This document shows positions 56,491 through 64,000 of a stretch of 64,000 nt of DNA, one piece after another. How positions within the stretch are numbered: position 1 is the first letter of the stretch; each line of letters opens with the position of its first letter. The stretch is from contig CAYUEN010000003.1 of assembly GCA_964443745.1 (NCBI GenBank), forward strand, positions 1 to 64,000, in the 5' to 3' direction. Below the pieces are notes generated by a model. It ran no database searches. It saw nothing but the letters and a program-made list of their open reading frames with translations, and was not told the origin of the DNA. Both the position numbers and the translations under genes were made by a program. Source of the DNA: CAYUEN01 sp964443745 (GTDB lineage: Bacteria; Campylobacterota; Campylobacteria; Campylobacterales; QNZT01).

Positions 56491-57906
56491 CTAAAAGATG
56501 ACAATCGATTTGATTTCCGTAAACTCTTCGAGGGCGTATTTGGGCCCCTCCTTGCCGATTCCGCTCAGTTTGCTGCCGCCGTAAGGCTGAATATCGAAGC
56601 GCACGGTCGGTATGTCGTTGACGACCACGCCGCCGCACTCGAATTCGTCGATCGCCCGCTGCGCGTGGGAGAGATCGTTCGTGAAAATCGAATATTGCAA
56701 TCCGTAGGGCGAGTCGTTGATCTTCCCGATCGCCTCGTCCAGACTCCCGACCTTGACGATGGAGACGATCGGTGCGAAAACCTCTTCGCAGACGATATTC
56801 ATCTCGTCCGTCACGTCGCTCATGACCGTCGGCGGGAAGATTTTCCCTTCTGCCTTTCCGCCGCACAGCGCCTTCGCTCCCTCTTCGATCGCGTTTTGGA
56901 CCCATCTTTCGGCCCTGCGTGCCGCCTCTTCGTTGATCAGAGGACCCAAAAAGGTCTCGTCGTCCGCAGGGTCGCCTATTTTCAGGAGGGCCGCCTCCTG
57001 CGCCATCATCGAGGCGAAAACGTCGGCCACCTTTTCGTGGACGTAGATGCGTTGCAGGGAGATGCAGACTTGTCCGGCGTTGTAGAACGAACCGAACGCA
57101 CACTTTTTCGCCGCACTCTCCAGGTCGGCGCTTTCGTCGATGTAGGTGGCGGCGTTTCCGCCCAGCTCCAGCGCGACCTTTTTGATTCCCGCCTGGGAGC
57201 TGATGATCTTGCCTACGGGGACGCTTCCGGTGAAGCTGATGATACGGGGAATATCGCTTTTGACGAGTGCGCCGCCGACTTCCGCGTCACCGTAGACGAG
57301 GCTGATCGCGTTGGGGGATCGGTGCGGGCTTTGGGTGAAGAGTTTGACGAATTTGTAGGCGGTCAGCGGCGCTTCCGGAGTCGGCTTGATAACCACGGCG
57401 TTGCCGCCGATCAGCGCGGGGCCGAGTTTGTGGGCGATGAGATTGAGGGGAAAATTGAACGGCGTGATCAATACCGCCACACCTACCGGAACCCTTTTGT
57501 AGAAGCTCATACTCTTTCGGCCGCTGGGCATCGCGTCGGAGTTGAAAGTTTCGCCATGGGATTCGATACCGGCGGCGATGGAGAGTTTGAGCGTTTCGAT
57601 GCACCGTTCGACTTCGATTCTGGAAAAATGGATCGGTTTGCCCACCTCCTCCATGATCGTCCGGGCCATCTCCTCTTTCGTCTCTTCGAGTCTTCCAATC
57701 ACATCTTCGAGCCAGAGCACTCTTTGCGAGAGAGGAATCTGTCTGTTTTGATAAAACGCCTTTTTCGCGATCTTCAACGCTTCCTTCGCATCGGCGGTGT
57801 CGCAGACGGGATAGACGGAGGCGACCTCGCCGGTATAGGGGTTTTTGATCGTTTCGGTTTTCGTCTTCGTCACTTCGACGTCGCCGAAAAATATTTTCGC
57901 TTCCAT
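56491..57906 (-). CDS. NAD(P)-dependent aldehyde dehydrogenase
   Basis: 471 residues with the ALDH residues: NFP-type NFPLNL loop, glutamate in LELGGN, nucleophilic cysteine in NAGQVCISLQR, and EEVFAPIVSIV. The Cys-Ile and ELGGNAA context resembles lactaldehyde or non-phosphorylating GAPDH-like members, but the substrate is open. The ATG at 57906 has AAGGAG at seven bases. It is the first gene of the long minus-strand envelope operon. Confidence 0.88.
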   Translation of the reverse strand: MEAKIFFGDVEVTKTKTETIKNPYTGEVASVYPVCDTADAKEALKIAKKAFYQNRQIPLSQRVLWLEDVIGRLEETKEEMARTIMEEVGKPIHFSRIEVERCIETLKLSIAAGIESHGETFNSDAMPSGRKSMSFYKRVPVGVAVLITPFNFPLNLIAHKLGPALIGGNAVVIKPTPEAPLTAYKFVKLFTQSPHRSPNAISLVYGDAEVGGALVKSDIPRIISFTGSVPVGKIISSQAGIKKVALELGGNAATYIDESADLESAAKKCAFGSFYNAGQVCISLQRIYVHEKVADVFASMMAQEAALLKIGDPADDETFLGPLINEEAARRAERWVQNAIEEGAKALCGGKAEGKIFPPTVMSDVTDEMNIVCEEVFAPIVSIVKVGSLDEAIGKINDSPYGLQYSIFTNDLSHAQRAIDEFECGGVVVNDIPTVRFDIQPYGGSKLSGIGKEGPKYALEEFTEIKSIVIF

Positions 57907-58020
57907 ACAGAGTCTCCTTTTTCGCACATTGTAACAAAAAAATGGTTTTAGTCGATATTACTACAGCCAATGAAAGGATGAAAAATCGCAACACCCAAAT
58001 CCGAAAAGCTACGAAATTTT

Positions 58021-59880
58021 TTGATACTGCTTCTTTTCCCGCTCGCAGTAGCGGGAATCTATCTGATCCTCTCGGCCGACAAAGAGAGTAGAATCGAAGA
58101 GTATTTGCAAGATAGTGCCAGAAGTTTCGATGCGGAATACCATATCATTTACCGGTCATTCGATGAAAAAGCGAAAATCATCTATCGGACGGTCGTCGAT
58201 ACCGACGTGGTAAAATCACTTTTTGCGAACCGGAATCGAGCGGAGCTCAATCGCCTTTTACAGCCGGTATATCAAGAATTGAAACGATATGGAGTCAAAC
58301 AGTTTCATTTTCACCTTCCCGACAACCGAAGCTTTCTCCGCCTGCACGCACCGCAGCTTTACGGAGACGATCTGAGTGATTTTCGTGCGACGGTCGTCTA
58401 TGTCAATACCACCCATCGACCTATCGGTGGATTTGAAGAGGGGATTTCCTCCAACGGTTTCCGTTTCGTTTTTCCCCTCCGGCAAGCAGGAGAGTATCTT
58501 GGGAGTGTGGAGATTTCGTTCGATGCGTACGTTTTGAGCGACTATTTGAGAAACGACCATATAGATACCCGATTCATCATCAACAAGGAGGCGTTGCTTC
58601 ATGGCAAATATGCTCGAAGTCTTCCTTCGAACTATCAAGCCAGCAAAATCGATAAAGATTTCGTGACGATACGAGATGTCGAGGAGAAGAGGATTCCACT
58701 GCTGCCGGATATCCGATTCCATCGTCATTATAGTGATGCGAAACTGATGAAGAAGAGTTTCGCCATCTCCCAGAAAATCGGAGAGAAGCGTTACGTCGAA
58801 AACTTCATCCCGATTCTAAATCCCGTCACGCATCGGCTCAGCGCCTATCTCGTCATCGTTTCGGATGGCAAGTATATCTCCCAGATAGAGCACAACTTCT
58901 GGATTGTCTTCACCGCTGTCGTACTCGTCCTTTCATTGCTCGTTGCGCGCTTTGTACGCACGAAAGAGTTTCAAAGACAACTACGCAAAGAAAACCGCAA
59001 GCTTCAGACGATGATCGATTCGCTCGATACTATGATCCTCATTACCGATGGAAGGGATACTATCGAAGTCAACCAGAAAGTTCTCGACTTTTTCGGATTT
59101 GATTCACTCGAAGAGATGACGGCAAAATATACGTGTATCTGCGACTTTTTCATCATGAAGGAGGGGTATTTCCATCTGGGAATGGTTCCGCAAGGAAGCC
59201 ATTGGATAGAGGAGATCCAGAAACTGGACGAAAAAGAGCGTGTCGTCAATATGATCGGCCATGAGATGGTCGCCAAAGCATTTGGTGTCAGAGTACAAAG
59301 TTACGGTGAAAACGGCAACTATATCATCTCTTTCACCGATGTGACGGAGATGATAATCAAACAGAGAATGCTCGAATACAAAGCGACACACGACACCCTC
59401 ACCGGTATCTACAACCGTCAGAAACTCGAGGAACTCTTTTCCAGACTTTGCCGCTACAGCGATCGCCGAAAAGAGCAAGTGGGACTTATCATGTTCGATA
59501 TCGACCACTTCAAAAACATCAACGATACCTATGGACACGATGCAGGGGACAGGGTGTTGGTAGTGATCGCGTCACTTGTGGAAAATCATATACGGGAATA
59601 CGATCTCTTCGGAAGATGGGGCGGTGAAGAGTTTATCGTCGTGATGCGATATGCCTCTGCCGAGGAGACCTATCTCAAGGCACGTTTTCTGCGCAGGGAA
59701 ATCGAAAAGATGCAAATTCCGAATATCGCGAAAATCACAGCGAGTTTCGGTGTGACGACGCTGCATCCATCCGATACGACACAGAGTCTTCTCAAACGGG
59801 TGGACGAAGCGCTCTATCAGGCGAAACATTCGGGCCGAAACTGTGTGGTGCAATACAGTTTCCAGCGCGATCCTGTCTGA
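58021..59880 (+). CDS. membrane Cache-PAS-GGDEF diguanylate cyclase
   Basis: Probable receptor that makes cyclic-di-GMP. From the TTG at 58021 it is 619 residues: a membrane helix (about 3-19), a periplasmic dCache-like sensor (about 25-285), a second helix (about 294-315), a PAS-like region and a GGDEF domain with intact RWGGEEF (about 532). The start is uncertain. In-frame codons run 36 bases further upstream to a TGA and would encode a basic KSEKLRN segment before the helix, but they hold no usual start codon; an ATC lies seven bases after AAAGG. An ATG at 57978 is out of frame by one base at a T6 run. Confidence 0.88.
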   Translation: MILLLFPLAVAGIYLILSADKESRIEEYLQDSARSFDAEYHIIYRSFDEKAKIIYRTVVDTDVVKSLFANRNRAELNRLLQPVYQELKRYGVKQFHFHLPDNRSFLRLHAPQLYGDDLSDFRATVVYVNTTHRPIGGFEEGISSNGFRFVFPLRQAGEYLGSVEISFDAYVLSDYLRNDHIDTRFIINKEALLHGKYARSLPSNYQASKIDKDFVTIRDVEEKRIPLLPDIRFHRHYSDAKLMKKSFAISQKIGEKRYVENFIPILNPVTHRLSAYLVIVSDGKYISQIEHNFWIVFTAVVLVLSLLVARFVRTKEFQRQLRKENRKLQTMIDSLDTMILITDGRDTIEVNQKVLDFFGFDSLEEMTAKYTCICDFFIMKEGYFHLGMVPQGSHWIEEIQKLDEKERVVNMIGHEMVAKAFGVRVQSYGENGNYIISFTDVTEMIIKQRMLEYKATHDTLTGIYNRQKLEELFSRLCRYSDRRKEQVGLIMFDIDHFKNINDTYGHDAGDRVLVVIASLVENHIREYDLFGRWGGEEFIVVMRYASAEETYLKARFLRREIEKMQIPNIAKITASFGVTTLHPSDTTQSLLKRVDEALYQAKHSGRNCVVQYSFQRDPV

Positions 59881-59894
59881 TTTTTCCGTTATAT

Positions 59895-61763
59895 CTATGA
59901 AAGCCATCTCTCCTTGTCGCTCTCTTCGTCGATCGTCTGTCCGATACTCCGGTGGAGATTCCAGTAGTAGTTGACGAAATATTTCACCTTTTCATCCGTC
60001 GGCATAAAATATCTTCCCTCTTTTCGGGCGTATCTGTGTAGAAATTCGCCGGCATCCTTTTTGTGCAGGTAGTGCAGGGCGAGCTTTTTGTAGGTTCGCA
60101 TATACCAATTTTTGATACGTTCGTACGCCTCTTCGCTCATATCGATCGTAAGACGATTTTTGAAATCGAGCACGCCGCTTTCGAAAAGGCCGCTGAGGTG
60201 AATCAGCCCTTCGCAGTAGTAGGGTTCGACTTCGCCGGTCTCCTTCCATGCGATCAGGCCGACGGCACGACGGATCGTATCGTTGAGGATATGGGGTTTG
60301 AGTTCCTCCTTTTCGTGGGTGAAAAAAGCGGCGAGCCCTCCGGCGGTGGCCTTGAACTCCTCGATATTTTTGAAATTTCCCTTTCTGTTCATGACGCTTT
60401 CGGTGTCGTCGTCGATCCAGAGGATATGGCCGAATTCATGACCGATCGTCGTGACGTTGTAGATTTCATGCCAAAGACGGGGCTTTTTGAAGAGCAGTTC
60501 GCGGCTTTGTTCCAGAAACGCTGCGGGAAAAACCTCCCTTTGGATTTTCATGAAAGGTTTAGCGCGCGCCGCTTCCAGTACATTGTCCGCGAAGGCGAAA
60601 ATCTTTTTGCCCTCTTCCCGGGAGACCACTTCGTCGTTGGGGACGACCTGCGCGGAAAAAAGACCGTTGAATTCCGCTCCGTACCAGAGTGCGGGACGCC
60701 CCAGATAGAGTTGTACCTTTTCCGTGTTTTCGAGAGAGTTTTCGAAAATGGCTTGCGTATCGGGAGCTTCGGGTTTGAGCTCGGCGTAAAGCAGGGTATA
60801 CATCGCCTGAATCCTGTTTTTGATCTCGCTCGCGTCGCTTCGGGGATCGGCGATCCGGAGGTCCCACTCCAATGCGACCGCTTTTCTGTAGTGGTCTTCG
60901 TAGTACTCCAGTGGATGGCCGATCTGCAGCGGTACGGTGATCTTCATCCATTTGCGATCCACTTCGGCCCACTTCCGGATCAGTTTCGAAGTGTCCGTTT
61001 CGCCGAAGGCGTCGATGATCGCCTGCAGATAATCCAGATGCGCCTTTTTTTGCCAAAAGACGTCGTCTTCGTGGATCGAGAGATCGGCTTTGAATTTTTC
61101 GAGGGCATCGATCACCTCGGCCACCTCTTGTGCGAACGCTTCGGCGTAGGAGACGCTTTTGAAACCGCCGTCTTCTTGCATAACCAAAACCGAATAGGAG
61201 CGATCCGCTTTTTCGCCTTTGTGTCCCGTATCCAGCAGATCCTTTTCGTGCAGCATCTCGAAAATCTTCTCTTCGTCACCGTTGAAGAGCCGGTAGAGTT
61301 CGCGGTTGATACCTTCGATGATATGGGCGTTCCAACTCGATTGCCAGCCGCTCATCGCTCTGCCCACCTCGTGTACGCCTCTTAGCAATGCCCGATAGAA
61401 AGGGGAGAGGAGTTGTGCCGCTTCGATTTCGTCGATCAACGCCTCATGGCGTTTGAGATGAAATTCGGCGACCCACAGATAAGCCCGCTCTTTTTTTCGG
61501 ATGATCTGTTCTTGCGAAAAACCTGCTTTTTTCAGCACCTGCAAAAGTGCGTCGTCTCGCAGCGAAACAAGTCGCGTGATCGCCGCCATCCTGTGTTCGC
61601 GTGTGATTTCCAGGTCGATCGACGAGAGGAAAGCGTCGATTACGTCGCGAAATTCGCTCTCTTTCTCTTCGGTGAGAATGTCGTAGAAGCGATGCAGCTC
61701 CCGCTGCTTTTGTCCGACAAGCCGATAAACCGCATCGAGATCTTCCAAAAATTGTTTTTCCAT
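59895..61763 (-). CDS. ciaB: CiaB-like protein with HExxH motif
   Basis: 622 residues, largely helical and soluble-looking, with no signal peptide. Its N-terminus (KQFLEDLDAVYRLVGQKQREL) and size resemble CiaB, first described as a Campylobacter jejuni invasion antigen but widespread in non-pathogenic Campylobacterota. It has GHEFGHILW near residue 440, with a glutamate downstream, the layout of a zinc metalloprotease of the M3/gluzincin type. Activity is inferred. ATG at 61763 follows GGGTGGAG. Converges with the Cache-GGDEF gene. Confidence 0.65.
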   Translation of the reverse strand: MEKQFLEDLDAVYRLVGQKQRELHRFYDILTEEKESEFRDVIDAFLSSIDLEITREHRMAAITRLVSLRDDALLQVLKKAGFSQEQIIRKKERAYLWVAEFHLKRHEALIDEIEAAQLLSPFYRALLRGVHEVGRAMSGWQSSWNAHIIEGINRELYRLFNGDEEKIFEMLHEKDLLDTGHKGEKADRSYSVLVMQEDGGFKSVSYAEAFAQEVAEVIDALEKFKADLSIHEDDVFWQKKAHLDYLQAIIDAFGETDTSKLIRKWAEVDRKWMKITVPLQIGHPLEYYEDHYRKAVALEWDLRIADPRSDASEIKNRIQAMYTLLYAELKPEAPDTQAIFENSLENTEKVQLYLGRPALWYGAEFNGLFSAQVVPNDEVVSREEGKKIFAFADNVLEAARAKPFMKIQREVFPAAFLEQSRELLFKKPRLWHEIYNVTTIGHEFGHILWIDDDTESVMNRKGNFKNIEEFKATAGGLAAFFTHEKEELKPHILNDTIRRAVGLIAWKETGEVEPYYCEGLIHLSGLFESGVLDFKNRLTIDMSEEAYERIKNWYMRTYKKLALHYLHKKDAGEFLHRYARKEGRYFMPTDEKVKYFVNYYWNLHRSIGQTIDEESDKERWLS

Positions 61764-61857
61764 CGTCTCCACCCCTAAAAAAATTCTTTCAAATGACGAA
61801 TTATAGCTAAACGGATCCAACTATCCCAACGATATTCGAAAAGAAAGAGAAAAACAG

Positions 61858-62979
61858 ATGAACAATCGACACCTCATGGTCGCCAGCTATATCAATCAGG
61901 CGTTTCTGGAAGCCCAGATCGAGCGGGTCAAAAATTACGATTCCCACCTGAGTGTGATGAAATTCGAGCTCAAATTCGATCCCAAAGAGGGAGACAAGTT
62001 CAAAGAGATCGTCAAATTTATGTATTCGTTTCTCAATTTCACGCCGATCGTCTACGAAGGCGGCAACAGCTTTACGCTCTTCATTCATGAAATGAAGCTC
62101 CATACCGCCGTTATGACCGTCAAGAACATGTTGATGAGTATCAAAATCAAATACGGAATCGTGATCAATACGGTGGGGATTACGGGGTATGACGAGCAAG
62201 ACGATCTGGCGGATATACTCGACCGTGTCCATCGATTCTATATGAAATCGAAAGTGATGAAAGATGTGGATATCTATTACGGGACGCGCTATTTCGAATA
62301 TGGACATCTGGGAAGCTTCGAAAATATTCGTAATGTTTTGATACAGGAGCCCAAAATCAACCTCTACGGCTTTTACAAAGAGGCACCGCTGATGAGTCGC
62401 GTGGAGGTGCTGGAGGCGAAAGAGGGGATGATCAAAATCCGTGCGCAAAAAGAGTATATCCCTTTTCTCAAACGGCAGGAGTATATCTATCTGGAGCACT
62501 TCATGATTCCGGACGTGATGCGTGCGGATATCACTCACATCGATTTCAACGCTTCGGAGTTGACGCTGGAGAATATCAAGTTCATCGACAACTCTCCGGT
62601 ACACAGGCAAAACGTACGTGTCGCTCCGCACCGTCCTCTCAAAGCGATTCTCGAATACGAAGAGAGTTTCGTCGTGGAGGGAATCGTAGCCGATCTCTCC
62701 AAAAGCTCCATACTTTTTACCACTCAGCTGAGTAAAATCGAAGAACTCCAGGCCAAAGGGTTGCACAACAAGGAGTTTTTGCTCAAATTTCATCTGGAGA
62801 CGACCCACAAGACGACGACGGCGATCAAACTCAAGGCGATGGTCTACAAAATCTTCGGCAACCAAATCGTCTTGAATATCTATCCGGATGCGCAGACGCA
62901 GGTGGAGCTTTCCGAATATATCGCGATGTGCCAGAATCTGATGTTGTTGGAGATTCAGCAGGGACGCACGATCGATTAG
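61858..62979 (+). CDS. degenerate GGDEF domain plus PilZ-like domain
   Basis: 373 residues of no named family. Residues 1-135 fit a GGDEF fold in which the motif is GGNSF (68-72), so cyclase activity is unlikely; the C-terminal helix and VGITGY strand of that fold are also visible. A middle region (about 140-245) is unassigned. The end (about 250-345) resembles PilZ: an arginine pair RVAPHR and a DLSKSS in place of D/NxSxxG, so c-di-GMP binding may be weakened. It is likely an effector rather than an enzyme (inference). Confidence 0.7.
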   Translation: MNNRHLMVASYINQAFLEAQIERVKNYDSHLSVMKFELKFDPKEGDKFKEIVKFMYSFLNFTPIVYEGGNSFTLFIHEMKLHTAVMTVKNMLMSIKIKYGIVINTVGITGYDEQDDLADILDRVHRFYMKSKVMKDVDIYYGTRYFEYGHLGSFENIRNVLIQEPKINLYGFYKEAPLMSRVEVLEAKEGMIKIRAQKEYIPFLKRQEYIYLEHFMIPDVMRADITHIDFNASELTLENIKFIDNSPVHRQNVRVAPHRPLKAILEYEESFVVEGIVADLSKSSILFTTQLSKIEELQAKGLHNKEFLLKFHLETTHKTTTAIKLKAMVYKIFGNQIVLNIYPDAQTQVELSEYIAMCQNLMLLEIQQGRTID

Positions 62980-63488
62980 ATGTTGTAGCGGCTGAGATAG
63001 CGGAGGTTTTTGCGGACTTTTTCGTAGTAGGGATGGTTGATATGGCCACCGTTGTAGCGGCTGATCGCCTCGAAGCCGTCTTTGGAGTGTTCATGGAGCC
63101 AGACGATATAAAGCACCGCGATTTTGGCATTGAAGGCGATATCGTGCATCAGCCGTTTGATCAACTCCGTATCGCTCATCCATAATACATCTTTCAGGCG
63201 GTAGGTTTTGGCGACGAATCGAGCCGTGGCCAGACGCACCTGCATCACGCCGTAGGATGCCTCCTTGATTCCCCTTCTAAGTAGCTGCTTGTCTCCGAAT
63301 TTCGCCTTTCCGGCGCGGGTTTCGCTCATACAGATCGCCATCGCCACTTTTTCGTAGGTGCGGCCGTTTCGATCCGGATACCGCAGTGCGATATTCTTGA
63401 CGATTTTGAGGGTGATGATCTGTTTCATATCGAGAGCCCGGGCATCCATCGCGCTTATCAGCAGTATCAAAAGCAGAAGGATTCTCAT
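62976..63488 (-). CDS. exported lytic transglycosylase-like protein
   Basis: 170 residues with a signal peptide (1-18). The SLT-type core has a catalytic glutamate in MSETRAG or in the GIKEASYG segment, the SYGVMQVR stretch and AISRYNGG near the end, as in family 1 transglycosylases that cut peptidoglycan glycan strands. Its ATG overlaps the stop of the upstream membrane gene (ATGA), and its 3' end overlaps the plus-strand gene by four bases. Confidence 0.8.
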   Translation of the reverse strand: MRILLLLILLISAMDARALDMKQIITLKIVKNIALRYPDRNGRTYEKVAMAICMSETRAGKAKFGDKQLLRRGIKEASYGVMQVRLATARFVAKTYRLKDVLWMSDTELIKRLMHDIAFNAKIAVLYIVWLHEHSKDGFEAISRYNGGHINHPYYEKVRKNLRYLSRYNI

Positions 63489-64000
63489 ACCAGCCCCTCG
63501 TTTCTGGCGCGAATCGTATTGGTGAAGAAGAGGTGTGCCAGGAGTGTGACGAACCACACCTGCAGGAAAATCGCGGCCAGGGGGATCAGTGAAACGGCAT
63601 AGAGTGTGAGTGTCGTGGTACGAAAGGAGCCTTTGTAAGCTTTGGTCACCTTTTTGAACTCCGCTTTACTGTCGATTTGAGATCCAACATCCAGCAGCAA
63701 AAAGGAGTGAAAGAGATAGTAAAAAGGGAGGTTGATGGCGATGAAGTTGACGGCCGGGACGAACATGAAAGGAAGAGCCAGCAGCAGCAACAATCCGAAG
63801 ATTCCGAAAATTTTCAGATACATTCCGATCGAAGAGACGAACGTGAAGTCGTCGTTTTTGATCACGAAATCGGGATAGTGTCTTTTGTGGACGAGCTTGA
63901 CGATGGCGGGAGTGAAAAATCCGATTACGACCACGGCGATCACAACACTGAGCATAATGACCGCGATCGCCCCCACGAGATAGTAGAAAATCGTAAAAAG
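63485..64000 (-). CDS. EI24/CysZ-like membrane protein, 5' end outside window
   Basis: At least 171 residues; the frame remains open through the window edge with further hydrophobic codons, so the true start lies beyond 64000. Several long hydrophobic helices (about five) and the LPFYYLFHSFLLLD segment resemble EI24-domain proteins, a group that includes the sulfate permease CysZ. Function here is not known. It is coupled to the transglycosylase gene. Confidence 0.75.
   Translation of the reverse strand, partial: LFTIFYYLVGAIAVIMLSVVIAVVVIGFFTPAIVKLVHKRHYPDFVIKNDDFTFVSSIGMYLKIFGIFGLLLLLALPFMFVPAVNFIAINLPFYYLFHSFLLLDVGSQIDSKAEFKKVTKAYKGSFRTTTLTLYAVSLIPLAAIFLQVWFVTLLAHLFFTNTIRARNEGLV

Overview
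The window looks like about 64 kb of chromosome from a Campylobacterota (epsilonproteobacterial) species of roughly 50% GC with tightly packed genes. The assignment rests on gene content and order: rsmA followed by an RNase J with a long basic N-terminal extension, a CcoG cbb3-oxidase assembly protein, a CiaB-like protein, an extended QueH, a standalone nrdA, and many overlapping start/stop junctions (ATGA, TGATG, TTGA). The genus cannot be fixed from this window. No rRNA, CRISPR array, phage or insertion sequence was found.

Layout. 1-0.7 kb: six tRNA genes (Leu, Leu, Arg, Arg, His, Pro) on the minus strand behind one strong sigma70-type promoter. 0.7-4.5 kb: thiG, then two tandem lipoprotein paralogues whose central 612 bp are identical. 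4.5-16 kb: purN-nnr, acylphosphatase, the thrS-infC-rpmI-rplT translation operon, tRNA-Val, glmM-lspA, rpsT, prfA, a MATE transporter and dapF. 16-20 kb: speE-coaE-DNA methyltransferase, then a small membrane protein and purM. 20-27 kb: a PAS-GGDEF-EAL protein, a serine-recombinase-like protein that has lost its catalytic residues, ccoG, a decayed stretch, and a coiled-coil/OmpA-domain pair. 27-37 kb: nrdA-purB, then a minus-strand cluster (pfkB-type kinase, agmatine deiminase, hisF, SIMPL protein, nucleoside phosphorylase, rlmN and a 34-residue membrane peptide). 37-43 kb: rsmA-rnj-kdsD-rluB-like-rarA. 43-47 kb: an AT-rich SGNH/PKD lipoprotein, an HDAC-family deacetylase, a calcineurin-type phosphatase and a secreted unknown. 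47-58 kb: a long envelope and housekeeping run (aldehyde dehydrogenase, bcp, queH, fabZ, lpxA, clpX, mreB, mreC, carB, Sua5-like). 58-64 kb: a Cache-GGDEF protein, a CiaB-like putative metalloprotein, a degenerate GGDEF plus PilZ-like protein, a lytic transglycosylase and an EI24-type membrane protein cut by the window end.

How the genes fit together. Most genes serve core metabolism: purines (purN, purM, purB), deoxynucleotides (nrdA), polyamines (speE, agmatine deiminase), peptidoglycan (glmM, dapF, mreBC, transglycosylase), lipid A and fatty acids (lpxA, fabZ, kdsD), and translation. Three proteins point to cyclic-di-GMP signalling. The most unusual items are the recombinase-derived putative regulator with its own nested palindrome and promoter beside ccoG, the mosaic lipoprotein pair with the perfect 612-bp duplication, and the c-di-GMP-like genes flanking the CiaB-like gene. 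All functional calls are by recognition of motifs and family resemblance; no database search was run.
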